Part shown: positions 36,121-48,810 of the stretch, one piece after another
How positions within the stretch are numbered: position 1 is the stretch's first letter
How the letters are laid out: each line of letters starts with the position of its first letter
Assembly: GCA_029718625.1 (NCBI GenBank)
Contig: CM056377.1
Coordinates: forward strand, 36,284,457-36,348,456
Direction of reading: 5' to 3'
Length of the DNA stretch: 64,000 nt
DNA from: Synaphobranchus kaupii
Taxonomy: Eukaryota > Chordata > Actinopteri > Anguilliformes > Synaphobranchidae
Made by a program: the position numbers and the translations under genes
Notes under the pieces: model-generated
Told to the model about the DNA's origin: nothing
What the model saw: the letters and a program-made list of their open reading frames with translations, nothing else
Database searches by the model: none

Positions 36121-36510
36121 GACAGGAGCAAAAACAATACCCCCTGCTTGCGCTACGCGTGCATGGGTGTAATTACAGAAGGACCCGTTTTTCTTGAACA
36201 TGTGTTAACCACCAGCCCGAAAGCTTTTACGCTTTCAAACGTCTTGGCATATTAGGCTGTAAGTAGCATACATTGATACATTTATATTGACATTGCTATG
36301 GATTATGCATTACTGTTGTGCATTACTATTGATGGACAGTTCAAGGCCTCACTGCATTGGTCTTGCTTCTTAATGCTAATAATTGCCTTTGATCGGTCAA
36401 CAAATAATTCAAATTGATTTGTTTCAGTTATTTCAAGTCCTGCTTAAACAATTTTCCCTGTTACACACAATCTGATGACTGAAGAAATAATTTGTGGGAC
36501 ATTGCGACTC
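33431..36510. other. Intron sequence, no gene seen
   Basis: AT-rich intron-like DNA with no exon or RNA gene recognised. A (CA)n microsatellite lies at 36084-36116, and open frames across it are artefacts. Sequence at 34670-35250 could be an old DNA transposon interior, but I see no ends. Confidence 0.45.
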
Positions 36511-36519
36511 ACAGAGTCA

Positions 36520-36785
36520 CATTAAATCATTTCCATTCCATGCTGCTATCGATATTCTGTGCACCCCTCATTATTCCACTCTCCGGAGCAAGGAGTACTC
36601 CTCCTCCCAGAGTTATTAGTCAATGAGGCGACACGATTACGGATAAGCAATAAGGAATGCACTCAAATCTGGCGGCTGCAGCTGGATGTTTACATTAGCT
36701 AACTGAAATTAAATCAGCAGCGAGCACTTATTTTCCCCTCCACTGCCAGGGTGCGCCTGGATTTATGTTGAACAAGGTGAAGGAC
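36520..36785. promoter_or_regulatory. Candidate conserved non-coding element
   Basis: Non-repetitive sequence dense in typical enhancer-like words (attattccactctccggagc, cggataagcaataagg, tggatgtttacattagc, gaaattaaatcagcagcgagc). It includes a forkhead-like TGTTTAC and a GATA-like GGATAAG. No open frame with protein-like content. Evidence is compositional only. Confidence 0.35.
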
Positions 36786-37410
36786 ATGGCTACATTTTCC
36801 CAAATCTCAAATGCACTACAGGGTTTCGTTTAAGATGTAATATCCTCTGGGGTAAAAAAAAACAAACAGCACTTTGTTCTAAAGTGATACTGCTTTCTAA
36901 CCTATAGAAATAATTCCTATCCCTTGTAGTGGCTTACAGAATGCTACTTTTGGATGAGCTGTCTATGTAGCAGGTGAAAATGAAAAATGGTGGCATTCAT
37001 AGGAAGGGAAATCTTCACTATAAGATTGCCAAGAAGATTAGTGCAGTATTTGACTCATTTGGCAAAGAAAATGAGTGCAGTGCTTAGTATTTGAGTAAGT
37101 TTTACTCATGAGATAAAGTTGGTTAAAAATGCACGTTAAACTATGTTGGTTGTTTTTGTTGCTTACTGGCAAGATGATTTAGTAATCTACTGTAATATTT
37201 AGCAGTAATATTCCACAAACAAGTTTTTTTAAGCAAATTAACTGAAAGAAAACTTCTGCACTAACATTGATTTGATGTGACATTGACATCACCGGCGAAT
37301 GAAATTGTATTCAGAAGGGGTGCTCATTTTTCATTGTAATAGCCCAGTCATTGTTGACTGTTTTGTATTTACAGAAAATGTGACTGAAGGCCTTCTAAGT
37401 ACTTTTAATT
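36786..37410. other. Intron sequence, nothing seen
   Basis: AT-rich intron-like sequence. No recognisable feature. Confidence 0.4.
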
Positions 37411-37419
37411 CCACCGTCC

Positions 37420-37720
37420 CAAGTTAAGGGAGTGACGTAGGTGCTGTTAGTGAATGATTTCCGCATTCCAGCATCCATACACGTGGTCTGTACTGCAGTA
37501 GTAATGTTGTATTTCGCCACTCATGCTCTGATTTTTTTGAAGCGCATCCCACAGGACTGTTCTTCAACCTAACCGGGCTAATCTAAGCCCTGCGATGAGC
37601 TGCATGATTAATGAAGGTCCGTTAATTAATGAACGGGCCCCGCACGTGACACGTGATCATTTCTCATGTCCGCCTGGCTTGATTACCTCACCATCCTCCA
37701 GGGAGCACGACGGTAATGAG
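37420..37720. promoter_or_regulatory. Candidate conserved element with paired CACGTG boxes
   Basis: Contains two CACGTG E-boxes at 37643-37648 and 37650-37655, preceded by homeodomain-type TTAATTAATGAA, CATGATTAATG and GGGCTAATC. The cluster lies in non-repetitive sequence without coding features and looks like a regulatory element, which is an inference. Confidence 0.4.
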
Positions 37721-38709
37721 AATGGTGAGTCATCAGAACCGGGGCCGGGATGAACGATGACGGGGTACGCAACAGAGGGCGCTCACTCGCCAGGGCACCT
37801 CCGACCTGCGCACGAGGCGTCGGCTTCTCTTGCAGACTGGCCGAGCCAAAGACCCTGACATTCACTTTGTTTATACAAATAATCAGGCTAGAGTCATCTT
37901 GCTGTATGGGACATCATGGCTCTCTGCAATATCCTTCAGGCATGTCCACATCATCCTCAAGATATGACCATTCGTCCCAATGGACAGCCTGATCAGTCTT
38001 ATCAGACTTATTTCAGTCTTGACGTCAACTTCACGGCGATGGCTTGATAAGAACGCCGCTGTCTTTGGGTTCCCTTTGAGTTCTCATCTCTTGTATTGAG
38101 TTCTTATCTGATATTCCTCACTTTTATTCAGTTGCCCTCACATCACATCAATCACTGCCAGCTTGAAGATGTATTTTAGTCAGTGTGCACATTCAGTTCA
38201 GGAACTTCGGTAATGAGTCAATCGGTCTCTCATTTAAAGTTAGGCTTCTGTTTTCAAGAGTGTTCAGAAGGATGTGAGACAAATTCTGAGAGGTAGAACT
38301 TGAAGTCAGGTAGAACTTGAAGCCCAAAAGTTTGTGCTGAAGATATTATATGTGGGGAACGACTAGTGGCGGCAAAACAATTTATTAGAGTGGTTTAATT
38401 ACTTTGTTTTTATTGTATTATGTTAGGCTGTAGGTCTGGAATACAATTTTATTATGTCCTGCAGAGTCTGGAGTACTTAAGTAGGATTAAAACTTAGCGG
38501 GATAGTTCAGCTTCTCATTTCTGGAGTTTTTAAAATATACCAGTTTTAGTGTATGTTTTCAATATTCACATACAGCTGATTTACAACCAGTGCATAATAC
38601 ATGCACACATAGTGCTTTATGTGGCAAGGAGCTGAGGTGTATTGGATAGTTATTAGGGATAGCGGTGTGTCCCAAACTTGGGGTGCCAGTGAAGATGTAT
38701 GAGTTGTAT

Positions 38710-38745
<36 letters not shown>

Positions 38746-41060
38746 GCTCCCCCACCTTCACACCACAGCAGGGGAACTGGCGCAGCCGTGGTGTACAAAT
38801 ATGGCTACATCAGCACTACTGCAGTAAGTGGGGCAACAAGCACAGCCTCGGAGCGGAAATTAATGGTGTCATTTATTATACGCTCAAAGCCGAGGATCTT
38901 CGGAGCTGTGGCGGAACAGTGCTATCTTCAGTTCACTCCCGCGCAGCTCATGGTTCAGGAAAATGGACCAGGAAATGTACCACTGAACTGTGTTTTGGAA
39001 TTTAATTATGAAGATAATGGCAAAGCCCAACATAATACATTCCAATAAGAGAGAGTTAGTCTATTTACCTTTTGTCAGTTGTCTTGAGATTAAGCTTTCA
39101 CTTTGTGTAGGAACATCATTATTAATGGTTAAAGGCTTGGCTCCTTCAGGGAAAAGACTATTTAGAGTTTAGATTTAATAAATGTAAGTGATGTCACTTA
39201 CTTTCTAAGCAAACTTGTCCAAAGAAATGTAGTTACTGAAGCCAAAGTCATTTGAGGACATTTTGGTTGTGTATAATAAAAGTTTTGTTTAATAAAACAG
39301 AGTATATCATAAAGTCTTGACTGAAAATAAGAAGATTGAATATTCATGGGAAATGCCATTATTATTATCACTGATATTAACAGTATGTGTGACTCAGCCA
39401 CAGCAGAAACCATAGTCAGTTATAATACAGCTTCCATGTAAGAAATTCTTTCACACTTTGATGCTGTGTTCAGCAATGTGCCAAATCCTGCTCAGGCTCA
39501 GGTATGGGTCTGGATTTGATGGATTCTATGTGTACATATAGATAGCAGTTCTCACATCAAGCACCAGGACAATGTTTGAAAAATGGCAAATATCTTGTGT
39601 TGTGGTCTGATGACAAATGCCAAAGCAACCAAAATAAAAATCCTGTTATGTACTTTAATGTACACCATATCTGTGTGTCAGTTCACAGCATCACAGTCTG
39701 GGGTCAAACATGGGACAACATAGTACTTTCAGTACAAATTAGCATTCGTCATTAAGGAGAGATGCAGTTAGCCAGTATTAATCCATGGCATATCTAAACA
39801 CTGGAGAAAGATTAGATTATTTTACTGCTCTCAGATATGCCTTGCATATAACTGAAAAGACCCATCTGTTGGGCATCTTTGTTCTTTAATGTTCTGTTTT
39901 GAGAGCCATGCTGTGCTCATTCTGAGTTCTGTACGCAACACTGTGACCTTGTTCTTGTCTCCTGGAACTTTCAGCTGTCAGATAAGAAAGTAAGAATGGC
40001 AAAACAACGCTCTGTGGGCTTAGGAGAAATTTCTCCTCCCATCACAGACAGACAACCATAGCAATTTTGAAGCGCATTCGAAGTGAAACCCTTTCAGCTT
40101 GTATTAAGGCGTCACAGGATTGGTCTTTGGTGTTCTGCTTTCCAAGCTTTTATTATTTGGCCATTTGCGTTTTGACGGCAACAATATAACGCCCGAGTAG
40201 TCATACTATGGGTGTGACAGTTACAGTTTTCTCACGTTCTGAATAAATCCGCCCAAACAAGCATGATTGCTCATCCCACCCCCGTAATTCTGGTAATATC
40301 CTTCCAGTTTACTGTGCTTTATTATGCAGCGTGAAACCGTTCTACAGTAAGGCTGGAGAGAAGCCACACTGAGGTATTATCCCTGTGTAACTCTAGCCAT
40401 GTGACTAAACATGGAGTCCCACTCACCCTGTTGTACACCATGATAAAAACTGCACCCGCGGCAGACGGGCTCTTGATTCTGTTTCTTTTTACCCTTAGAA
40501 TTCAACATACCTTCAAGGACACCGGGCTGACATGCTGTAGACACATTGCTAGACCACTAGATGCAGAGGCAAACAGTTCTGACGCCAGAGCTAATGTCAC
40601 ACTGTCTCACAAACACATACAGATATTCAAGTTTTGCCTGCTATGGAGGATCAGGTTGGGAATGAGGGACTACCTTTGCGAACCATGTCTACTGCTTCTT
40701 GTCATTGGGATTAAACTGTGAAATGTACAGAATATCAATAGAAGTAAAAGTAAAGACAGAAAAGTTATTTGCGAAACTACCAAATGAACTTTTTTTTGTT
40801 GCAATTATCACAATCACCGTTGTTGTTTTACGACTGACACTTTCAAGCTGGTTATAATGTTTGGAAACCGGAGAATTGTTAGTTGTGTATAATTGTACTG
40901 TGCAATTAACAATGAGATGATGACAAGACTCTCAAGACTTCTCTAACTAGACAGATAAATTGAGAACATTCTGTGCAGTTACATACACAGGTATTCTCAG
41001 AGACTAATAGAACCTTCTGGCATATGTGTTCTTGGATATTGGCCAGACAGTGCATCCGTA
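37721..41060. other. Intron sequence, no gene seen
   Basis: Holds a 29-base C run (38715-38743) that is a likely weak point for sequence accuracy. No exon, RNA gene or transposon recognised. The frame at 38665-39048 is broken across the C run and has no domain. Confidence 0.45.
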
Positions 41061-41063
41061 TCC

Positions 41064-42490
41064 AAAGTTCATCAAAATTAAATTCCAATCTGGCTTCCGC
41101 CCGCATCATAGCACGGAGACAGCACTTTTAAAAGTAGTAAATGATTTACTTCTAAACGCAGATTCAGGTGAAAGCTCAATCCTAGTCCTTCTTGATCTTA
41201 GCGCGGCATTTGATACAATTGACCACTCTATACTAATCAACAGACTTGTAAATTGGATTGGCATTTCCGGTACTGCCCAGAACTGGTTTGCTTCTTACCT
41301 GGCAAACAGAACTTTTTCCATCTCAATAGGTGAATTCACGTCCTCATCAGTAACACTAAAATGTGGTATTCCCCAAGGCTCGATCCTCGGTCCAATCCTG
41401 TTTTCCATCTATATGCTTCCTCTTGGCCAAATTATTCAAAACCACAATATATCTTTTCATTTCTACGCTGATGACACACAGTTATACCTGTCTATCAAAC
41501 CAAATGAATTAAACAAATTAGCTCTATTGCAGGACTGTCTGAAGGATGTTCAGAGCTGGCTATCTCAAAATTTCCTCCAGCTCAACCCGGATAAAACGGA
41601 GGTCTTAATCATAGGCCCGAAACATGTCTCTGATCAAATTCAATCTAATTTAGGCTCTCTTGCACTAAATGTAAAATCTGTTTCTATAAATCTTGGTGTG
41701 ATTTTTGATCAACATCTTAACTTTGAGTGTCACATAAAGAAATCAGTCCAGACATGCTTCTACCAACTGAGGAACATCTCCAAAATCAGAAAAATATTGT
41801 CTTTTGAAGATACAGAGAAAATTGTACATGCGTTTGTGTCATCACGCATAGACTATTGCAACTCGCTGTATAGTTGCCTGGGACGCAAAACTATGGTCCG
41901 GCTCCAAGTGGTGCAGAATGCAGCTGCCAGGCTATTAACTGGGACAAATAGGAGAGAACATATTACCCCTATTCTAGCATCCTTACACTGGCTCCCAGTT
42001 GCTTTTAGAGTTGATTTTAAAATTTTACTAATCACTTTTAAAGCATTAAATGGTTTAGCACCTGCCTATATAGTTGAGCTTCTTACCCCTTACTTACCAA
42101 ACCGGACACTCAGATCTGCTAATCAGAATCTGTTGGTTGTTCCAGATTCTAGGCTAAAGACGAAGGGTGACTGTGCCTTCTCAGTGGTTGCGCCTAGACT
42201 CTGGAACAGCCTCCCACTCAACTTAAGAACTGCAAACTCAGTATGCACTTTCAAAAATAACCTGAAAACTCACCTTTATAAACTAGCTTTTACTTAAAAG
42301 TATTATTTTATTTATTTATTTATTCTTCTTTCTTTTTATTATCTTGTATTTCTGTATACTTATTGTTCTTGTTCTTCTGTTTGTTATATATTTTGTCATT
42401 TTTTCCTTTGCCTGTCAAAGCACCTTGTATCCTTGCATTAGAAAGGTGCTATACAAATAAAGTTATTATTATTATTATTATTATTATTAT
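41064..42490 (+). mobile_element. L2/Rex1-type LINE, 3' part with open reverse-transcriptase frame
   Basis: The frame to 42297 is open for about 410 codons. In order it shows [35 protein letters not shown] (catalytic Asp in the A motif), [28 protein letters not shown] (catalytic YADD), [58 protein letters not shown] and a C-terminal [15 protein letters not shown]. This is a CR1/L2-superfamily reverse transcriptase from the fingers to the C-terminus. The 3' UTR ends 'ggtgctatacaaataaag' plus an ATT microsatellite (42465-42490), a Rex1-like tail. The endonuclease and N-terminus are missing (5' truncation), so it is not autonomous. The ATG at 41026 lies in flanking DNA and is not a real start. 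Confidence 0.9.
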
Positions 42491-42775
42491 CAAGGGAACC
42501 ATGTAGACAGCAGTTCAAGCAGTGTTGGACAGTAAGTGTTAATGAGATCCTCACCTGGTTTAATCAAGCTGCCAAGTGTCTTGTCTTAAATCATCTGCAA
42601 ATCCCCGAATAATCACTGGGCCTTTATTTTAATAACAGGGCATATTACTATTTAAATATTTTCTGTACAAATTAAACACGCGAAACCAATGGGAAATCAT
42701 ACACCTGCACTATGTCAATTGGGATGTATTAGGTCATGAAATAGATAATCGACTGAAATTGCTGTAAGTAATGTA
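42491..42775. other. Intron sequence, nothing seen
   Basis: Short ordinary intron stretch after the LINE tail. Confidence 0.4.
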
Positions 42776-42925
42776 GTGTAACAGGCCGCCACTCCTTCCT
42801 ACTACCGGCTGACGGGGTTGTGCAAAGACGATTTCAAGCGGTTGCTACACGAGAAGGAAATTGAATAGTACAGGGGTTAAATTGGCTACCAAATCGGGAG
42901 AAAAGGGGAAAAATCTGAAATAAAA
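42776..42925 (+). mobile_element. Possible SINE fragment
   Basis: The tail 'ggctaccaaatcgggagaaaaggggaaaaa' resembles 'ccagattgggtggaaaagggaaaagggg' at the end of the SINE at 61225. The head is not clearly tRNA-like. Assignment is tentative. Confidence 0.35.
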
Positions 42926-42960
42926 AAAATAATAATGTAGTGCACCTTATAGTGAATGTA

Positions 42961-43099
42961 CACAGTAAAAATGTCCAGGGTCAATTCAACTCTAACAGTG
43001 TAGACATGAGCCTAATCTGGCCAGAGCAGGCTCATATGTACACTGCTAGAGTTTAATCAACACTGTTAGAGTTGAATGAACACTGGACATTTTGCTGTG
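42961..43099. mobile_element. Short foldback MITE
   Basis: The ends cacagtaaaaatgtccag and the near complement ctggacattttgctgtg enclose further inverted sequence (caactctaacagtgt / cactgttagagttg), so the whole 139 bp folds on itself. No coding capacity. Confidence 0.75.
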
Positions 43100-45635
43100 A
43101 ATTTACTGTGTAATTTCCTCTTGATTGTACTCATATAAGATTCCATAGTCAGAATTGTGATTCACAAATTTATGTGCAAAGTACCCACTACACAATTAAC
43201 AAACAAAAAATAGATGGAATTCAACATAGGCATGATTGCCCACTGCAGGTATTCCCAAATTTCTCTAATTGCCTATTCCTTTCCACATGACTTTTCTTCT
43301 CTGTTTCTCTTCATGTTTCTGCTTCATGCTTCATGCTCACACATTTTTGTATTATTTCAAACACTTATAAGTTTGCAAACTCGATCTGCCTTGAACTGGG
43401 TTCATATTTAGACTAATACTGTGGCCTAGAGCCGTCAGTGACTGAGAGTGGAAGGCCTTGACCTATGGATGTATCCTGCAAGATGAGTTACAGCTGTCTG
43501 CCCAGTAGGAGACCTGTGTGAACTGTGTGTAAAAGAGCAGCAACTAAGATTGACCTTGACTCACATAATTTGCCTTCGCTCAGTTGACTGCTCCGTGACT
43601 GCTCTGTGACTATGGCTCTGATAAAGCTATCACTTTAAGGACTCCACCAGTTCCTCATTTTGGCAGATATAGATTGCCCACAATGTCAAATGCATATTGG
43701 GTGGACTTAATGTACAGTTACATCAATATAATTTTATAAGATCATCGCTCCCCTAAATCTGGAGACGTAGACGGCAAAGCGGCTAGGTATCTTAAAAAGA
43801 AGTGGCTCAATGCAATTTCTCCAATTAGGGGGGAAATTTATTCTGCTCGGCAGGCCCTATTATAACAATGGAGTGATATCACTCTCCCCTCCCACCTTGG
43901 CTTTAGAGGCGTACCAGACTGCACAGGGAACGTAATTGAAATAATAAATTACGTGCACTAACCCATTCTGGCTAAACATCAAAGAAGGAAAGGCACAAGG
44001 GACCATAATTTAAGCTTTTTAGGGCAGTCATTCAAACGCTGCAGTACTCAGTTTGTATTAGAAGCTGCTGCAGTAAGACTTACAGCCCAACCCTGCACAA
44101 ACTGTCATTGAATGGCACAACGGTGTAATGGAATTAAAGTGAACAGTGAACACAGGTGTACATGGTGATACGTGAATCATTTTACACGTTAATCAATTAG
44201 ATGCTGTGTTTGATATTTGTAGAACTACACTTAACCAATACAGGCTTCCTTAGTGGTTCACACACCACATGCGTAATTCTTCCTGCAGAATTAATCTTTG
44301 TTTGGTAAAAAACCGTGTTATGTGATTAGTGGGATTTGTTCCTTGAAATGTATGCAGGGAGAACCATCATTAATCAAAGAATGTTTTCTTAGCATTAAAA
44401 GTTAACAGGTGCCATCGTGGTATTTTAAATGTTCACATGTATGAATAAAAATGTACAGTCTAGAACTAGTCAAGTGTTGTCACAAAGGGTTGGCAAAACC
44501 CAAATTAATGCATTAATAGCCAGAATAGCTTTGAGCAGCTGAACATATATTAGTCTAAATGCTAGTGAACTAGCCAGGCAGTGTTAATAATCAAGCAATG
44601 CCAATGAACAAGCTTTTGCAGATTGACTTGAATTAATCATCACACATGATCTGGGGTTAAGAAGATCTTACCACGGCTACTGTATAGGTACAATATTTAG
44701 GGAAGTTGGATTTGATGTGTAAGCTTACCCAAGCCTGGATTTTATTGACAGTGACATATTTGCTCAAAATGTTTTCATATTTCACCAGTTGTATACAGAT
44801 TATAAAGCTCCTTCGTATGGTTCAGTGTTTATGAACATATATTTTGCAGTTACTTTTGTCAGATATTTATTTTGTCTTTTTTTGTAATTGTCATTTTTTA
44901 GGCCATTAACAATAATAATTAAAATGTAGTAATATTGCAATACTCAGATATGCGATGACCATCCATAATTTATTTCAAGCACATCCTGAAGAGTGAAAGT
45001 ATTTTGATACTTTGTGGAAGTCAAAACTCAGGGATAAATCAAAAGTTGGTTGACAGATTCTGGCATCAATACACGTGAGTTATAAAAAATGATAAGGGTT
45101 TAATAACCTTGCCTCATATGTTGCTTCTCTTATGAGCTTTCATCACTGTTTCACTGGTGCAATGCAAACTCACCCATTGGTTCAATCAATCGCACGAGGC
45201 GTCCTGCATCTAAGTGGGTGTGGGCCTGGACCATGTTATTTATGGCACATGTTTGAGAAATTAAATAAATAAACAAAATAAATTATGGGCTGCCAGATTT
45301 ATTATGATAGGATAGCACTGTGGGGAATACTAGCAATTATCTGGTTCAGGGACAAAAATAAATAAATAATTGCGTGGAAGAGCTGTACTTTTAATGCAGC
45401 TTTCATTTGTACATGCTTGTCCCTGATCTTCTGGTTGGTATTGTGCTTCCACTTCTTCTTATTCCTCTTCTTCTTCTTCTTCTTCTTACTCTTACTCTTC
45501 TTCAAATTCTTCTTCTTATTCTTCAAATTCTTCTTTCAATTCTTCTTCTTCTTCAAATTCTTCTTCTTTGAATTTGAAACGTTACATTAATGTCTACAGA
45601 ACTCAGGGTTTCAGTTTTTGTTTGTAGGCTGCTGT
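43100..45635. other. Intron sequence, no gene seen
   Basis: AT-rich intron-like DNA. A (TTC)n-rich microsatellite with 'ttcaaattcttc' units spans about 45449-45580. The Lys/Asn-rich open frame over it is an artefact. Confidence 0.45.
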
Positions 45636-45639
45636 GTGA

Positions 45640-45830
45640 TATGTAGGTGGCAGTGTACCATAATGGTCTCCTCACAGGGCTTTCAACTCCAGGGTTCCTG
45701 GGTGTACCCTTGAGCAAGATACTTAATCTGAATTGCTTCTGTAAATATCCAGCTGCGTAAATGTATTGTATTTTAGACATTAAAGTTGTTTATGTTGCAT
45801 CTGCCTAAAGGCTAACATGTAAATATAGGT
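45640..45830 (+). mobile_element. tRNA-derived SINE (HE1/DANA-like)
   Basis: Starts 'aggtggcagtgtaccataatggtctcc', an A-box-like head, followed by a decayed B-box region, 'acccttgagcaagatacttaatctgaattgcttctgtaaatatccagctgcgtaaatg', and a degenerate tail 'catctgcctaaaggctaacatg'. It is the same family as the minus-strand copy at 8160-8378. Confidence 0.7.
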
Positions 45831-47890
45831 GTTTTTGTACAGTAGCATGCTATAAAAGTTATTGCATTAAGTTGCATTGATAGTCGTGGTGGTGGTTAAC
45901 ATATCCTTTCCTTTATTACTCTGTGTGTTGTCTATGGCAGTTATTGGATCCCAGCTGTTCTGACACACTGTTGCAATTTAATTTTAGCCCAGGGGTTGTT
46001 ACCTTTTGGTGTAATTAATGTTTAGAGTTTAATGTTTAGAACCACAGTTATATCCCTGTGACTAGTCATGCATTGTAATCAGGTTTGACCTCAGGCTATG
46101 GGGACAAAAGGTATCAGTGAAATGTGAATTTAATGTGGACATGTTTTTTAAGGAAACAATTTGTTGGTGTTCCGAAAAGTCAAAGAATGACAGTGTTACC
46201 TTGTGTGCGAGTTGGACGTCATCTTTACAAGTGTTGAAAGTGGTGTCCTGAAAGACGAGCCCTTTCTCTTTGGCCCAGGCAATTCAGCTTGGCAAGGTTT
46301 AATTTTGTCCTGTTCAGCAGTGGTGTGTTTTCTGAGTCAGCCCCTCCAGATACTGCTTGCCTGTGTACAAAGGCTAACTACCAAGCTGATCACTGCACGA
46401 CAGGACAAACACAGCCCAGATAGGCCTGCTACAGAGCGCTCCATCAGCGGCCTTTTTCAACTTCGATGAATAATGTATTAACACCCTGAAAGAATACGTC
46501 ACTCAGGTTGAATTTTTGGAGGTAGCTCAACATAGATCCCCTATTATTCGACAGCGGGCGTGTCACTTAACATAATGAGCACACCTAATTTTAACCATGT
46601 TGTTATCGGAAAATATTGATACTCGGTTAAATTATTATTTTATTTTTTTGCTGAATGTTTATTTAGTGTTTCATCAACAAGTTCAGACAGGCTCTGTCTG
46701 TTGGTTGAAAGACCTGATAATGAGACAGTCCACTTATATGCAGAAGTAAGCCTTTTCTTACACTTCAATGTCTGTGAAACACATTTTACTGCTAACCTGT
46801 CATAACTGAAGTAGACATACCAGAGGTAATTTTATATGACTTTAAGAGATTTGTTTTCTGTACATTGCCAGGGTTGCTGCCTGCCTGGCACCCCATATTT
46901 TCTCTTTGATGCTATGTTTCCTCCTGCTACAGTCTCTAGTTTCTTATTGCATCCCCTTCAATTGGAAACTTTTTCTACTTTTGAAAGAGAATCATTGCTG
47001 TGTTTACATTGTTTACTACAAAGAAAACTCACTGTGAAATGCATTAACTAGGACAGGGAGATTACATAATGGAGAAAACAAAGTTCTGTTCAGCAAAAAC
47101 ACAAACAAACGCTCAGTCATAGGGGTGGTCCGAAATGAATCAATACATGCGACGAACACGCGAAAGCTTATTGCATAAGAACAGTAGTGGCCACTGCCAT
47201 TCTGATTCAAGTTAAGTCAGTCAGGCCTCAAAGTGGAATCACTTGGGAAGATGGCCCTGTTAGATGGGTTGTATGAGAGCACTGATAGCTCCAGCTGTAA
47301 GACGACAGTGGTCCACGCCCTGAGGGCTGAATTATCATAGTGTAGTGAGTCTAGAGACATGCTATAGCCAAGCGCTGAGCTGTGGCTGCTCCTCAGAAGG
47401 AGACAGACTGGCTTTGGGAAGAGGCAGACACACATCCTTGATTAGGGATAACGAGGCTATGGAAATGTGTGTCTGTGTGTATACGGGTCACCCATGAGCT
47501 TTGCCTTATTATAAGAAGGGATATAAAACACAGTAAGTTTAAATCAAAGGATTCAAATATGATTCACCAATCAAAGGCTTTTCTGTAGTACATCGGTGTC
47601 TGAAACGGAATTGCTCAGCTTAAGTGGCGTACAATTATGGGTCCAACCCTGGACCAGAACACAAGTGCTTCTCATCTTGTGAGACAAGTGACAAGTTTTA
47701 CTTTTTTAACAAAGCTGGATAGTGTGGAATTTGTATCATAACGATGTAAGTGATTTTGAATCAGCGCAGTCAAAGACAGAGCGGAACTGGAGCACACCTG
47801 TTCGCCTCAGGTGTTCACATATGACAGGTGTGACACAGAAGCAGACTCCCCTGTACTGAAACATAGATTATACATTCATATCAGCCTATT
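45831..47890. other. Intron sequence, no gene seen
   Basis: Ordinary intron-like DNA. Open frames on both strands lack domain features. Confidence 0.45.
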
Positions 47891-47894
47891 AGTG

Positions 47895-48430
47895 TCTGAG
47901 AGAGAGAGAGAGAGAGAGAGAGGGAGAAAGGGAGCATGATGTGAGAGACAGTGAGAGACAGAGAGAGAGAGAGAGAGAGAGGGGCATAGAGAGGGAAGTG
48001 AGAGAGACAGAGAGAAAGAAAGAGGGAGAAATGGCTGTATGCCGGAGCGTGTTTGTGTTTATGGGAGAGAGAGAGAGAAAATTAATCATGTCTTGCAGCC
48101 AGTGAGGGAATGAGGAGAAGAGCAGATCAGGCAACTAGCGGCAATTACGGCTGATCCAGAGCGGGAGATGGACTGGGGGAGGGCTCAAAGGAGCATCATA
48201 GAGGGGGCGGAATAGGAGGAAAGGAGGGCTAAATGAGCACAACCAGAGAGTGGCAGGTGCCTCATGTTAGAGGCAAACAGCTGCGAGATAAAGTGGACGA
48301 TTCAAAGGCTGACAGAAAGAGATAAATAGAGCGAACCTTCAGAATATACTCCTGTCCTTATGGGGAGATAAAGTGCAAGAAAGGGAGATAAAGAGAGAGA
48401 GAGAGAGAGAGAGCATATGAGGGAGGGAGT
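47895..48430 (+). repeat. (GA)n-rich tract upstream of exon 1b
   Basis: Several GA microsatellites (47897-47922, 47960-47982, 48064-48078, 48391-48414) in purine-rich sequence. Long polypurine strands like this often sit beside promoters and can form non-B DNA. Any regulatory effect here is an inference. Confidence 0.8.
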
Positions 48431-48439
48431 GGAGGGGAG

Positions 48440-48810
48440 GAGGGTGGCATGAAGAGGTGGCGACTACGGCGCGCAAGTTCCAGCGGAGTTACTGAGACAG
48501 GAAGGGAAGCCGGAACAATCTTCCCGTAGTGCAGGCTGAGGTTGAAGCCGTTCGTCGTTGCGGTCCGTTCCCCCGGCGGGCGCAGAGGGGAGCAGCGCAG
48601 AGGAGGCGAGGGAGGGCGAGACTCTCCAGGGCGTGACACTGGGAAAACCCGAGAGGTGGGTTGGGAGGGGGGGACCCGAGAGGGACAACAGCGCAGCGAG
48701 GCCCCGGGGACCCGAGCTCGGAGGCCCGCGGGGAGGAATTCGGGAAGAGGGTCGCGATGCTCCGGACCAGTGGGTAATCAGACAAGCCCCTGAAGGGGGG
48801 GGGACGCGAC
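48440..48810 (+). promoter_or_regulatory. kcnh2: CpG-rich promoter region and 5' UTR of exon 1b
   Basis: Dense CG dinucleotides and G-rich blocks contrast sharply with the surrounding AT-rich intron. No TATA box is evident. A six-codon upstream open frame (ATG at 48757, stop TAA at 48775) lies in the same frame as the main start and ends 33 bases before it. It would be in the leader if transcription starts upstream. The transcription start cannot be placed by eye. Confidence 0.6.

Larger units (their letters stand above)
17548..48810 (+). other. kcnh2: Intron 5 of the ERG gene, part before exon 1b
   Basis: The exon 5 donor is at 17548. No later exon of the long isoform is seen, so this intron runs beyond 64000 (more than 46 kb). 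It is filled with transposons and minisatellites, described separately. In mammals the same intron also holds the alternative 1b first exon, but it is much shorter. Confidence 0.75.
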
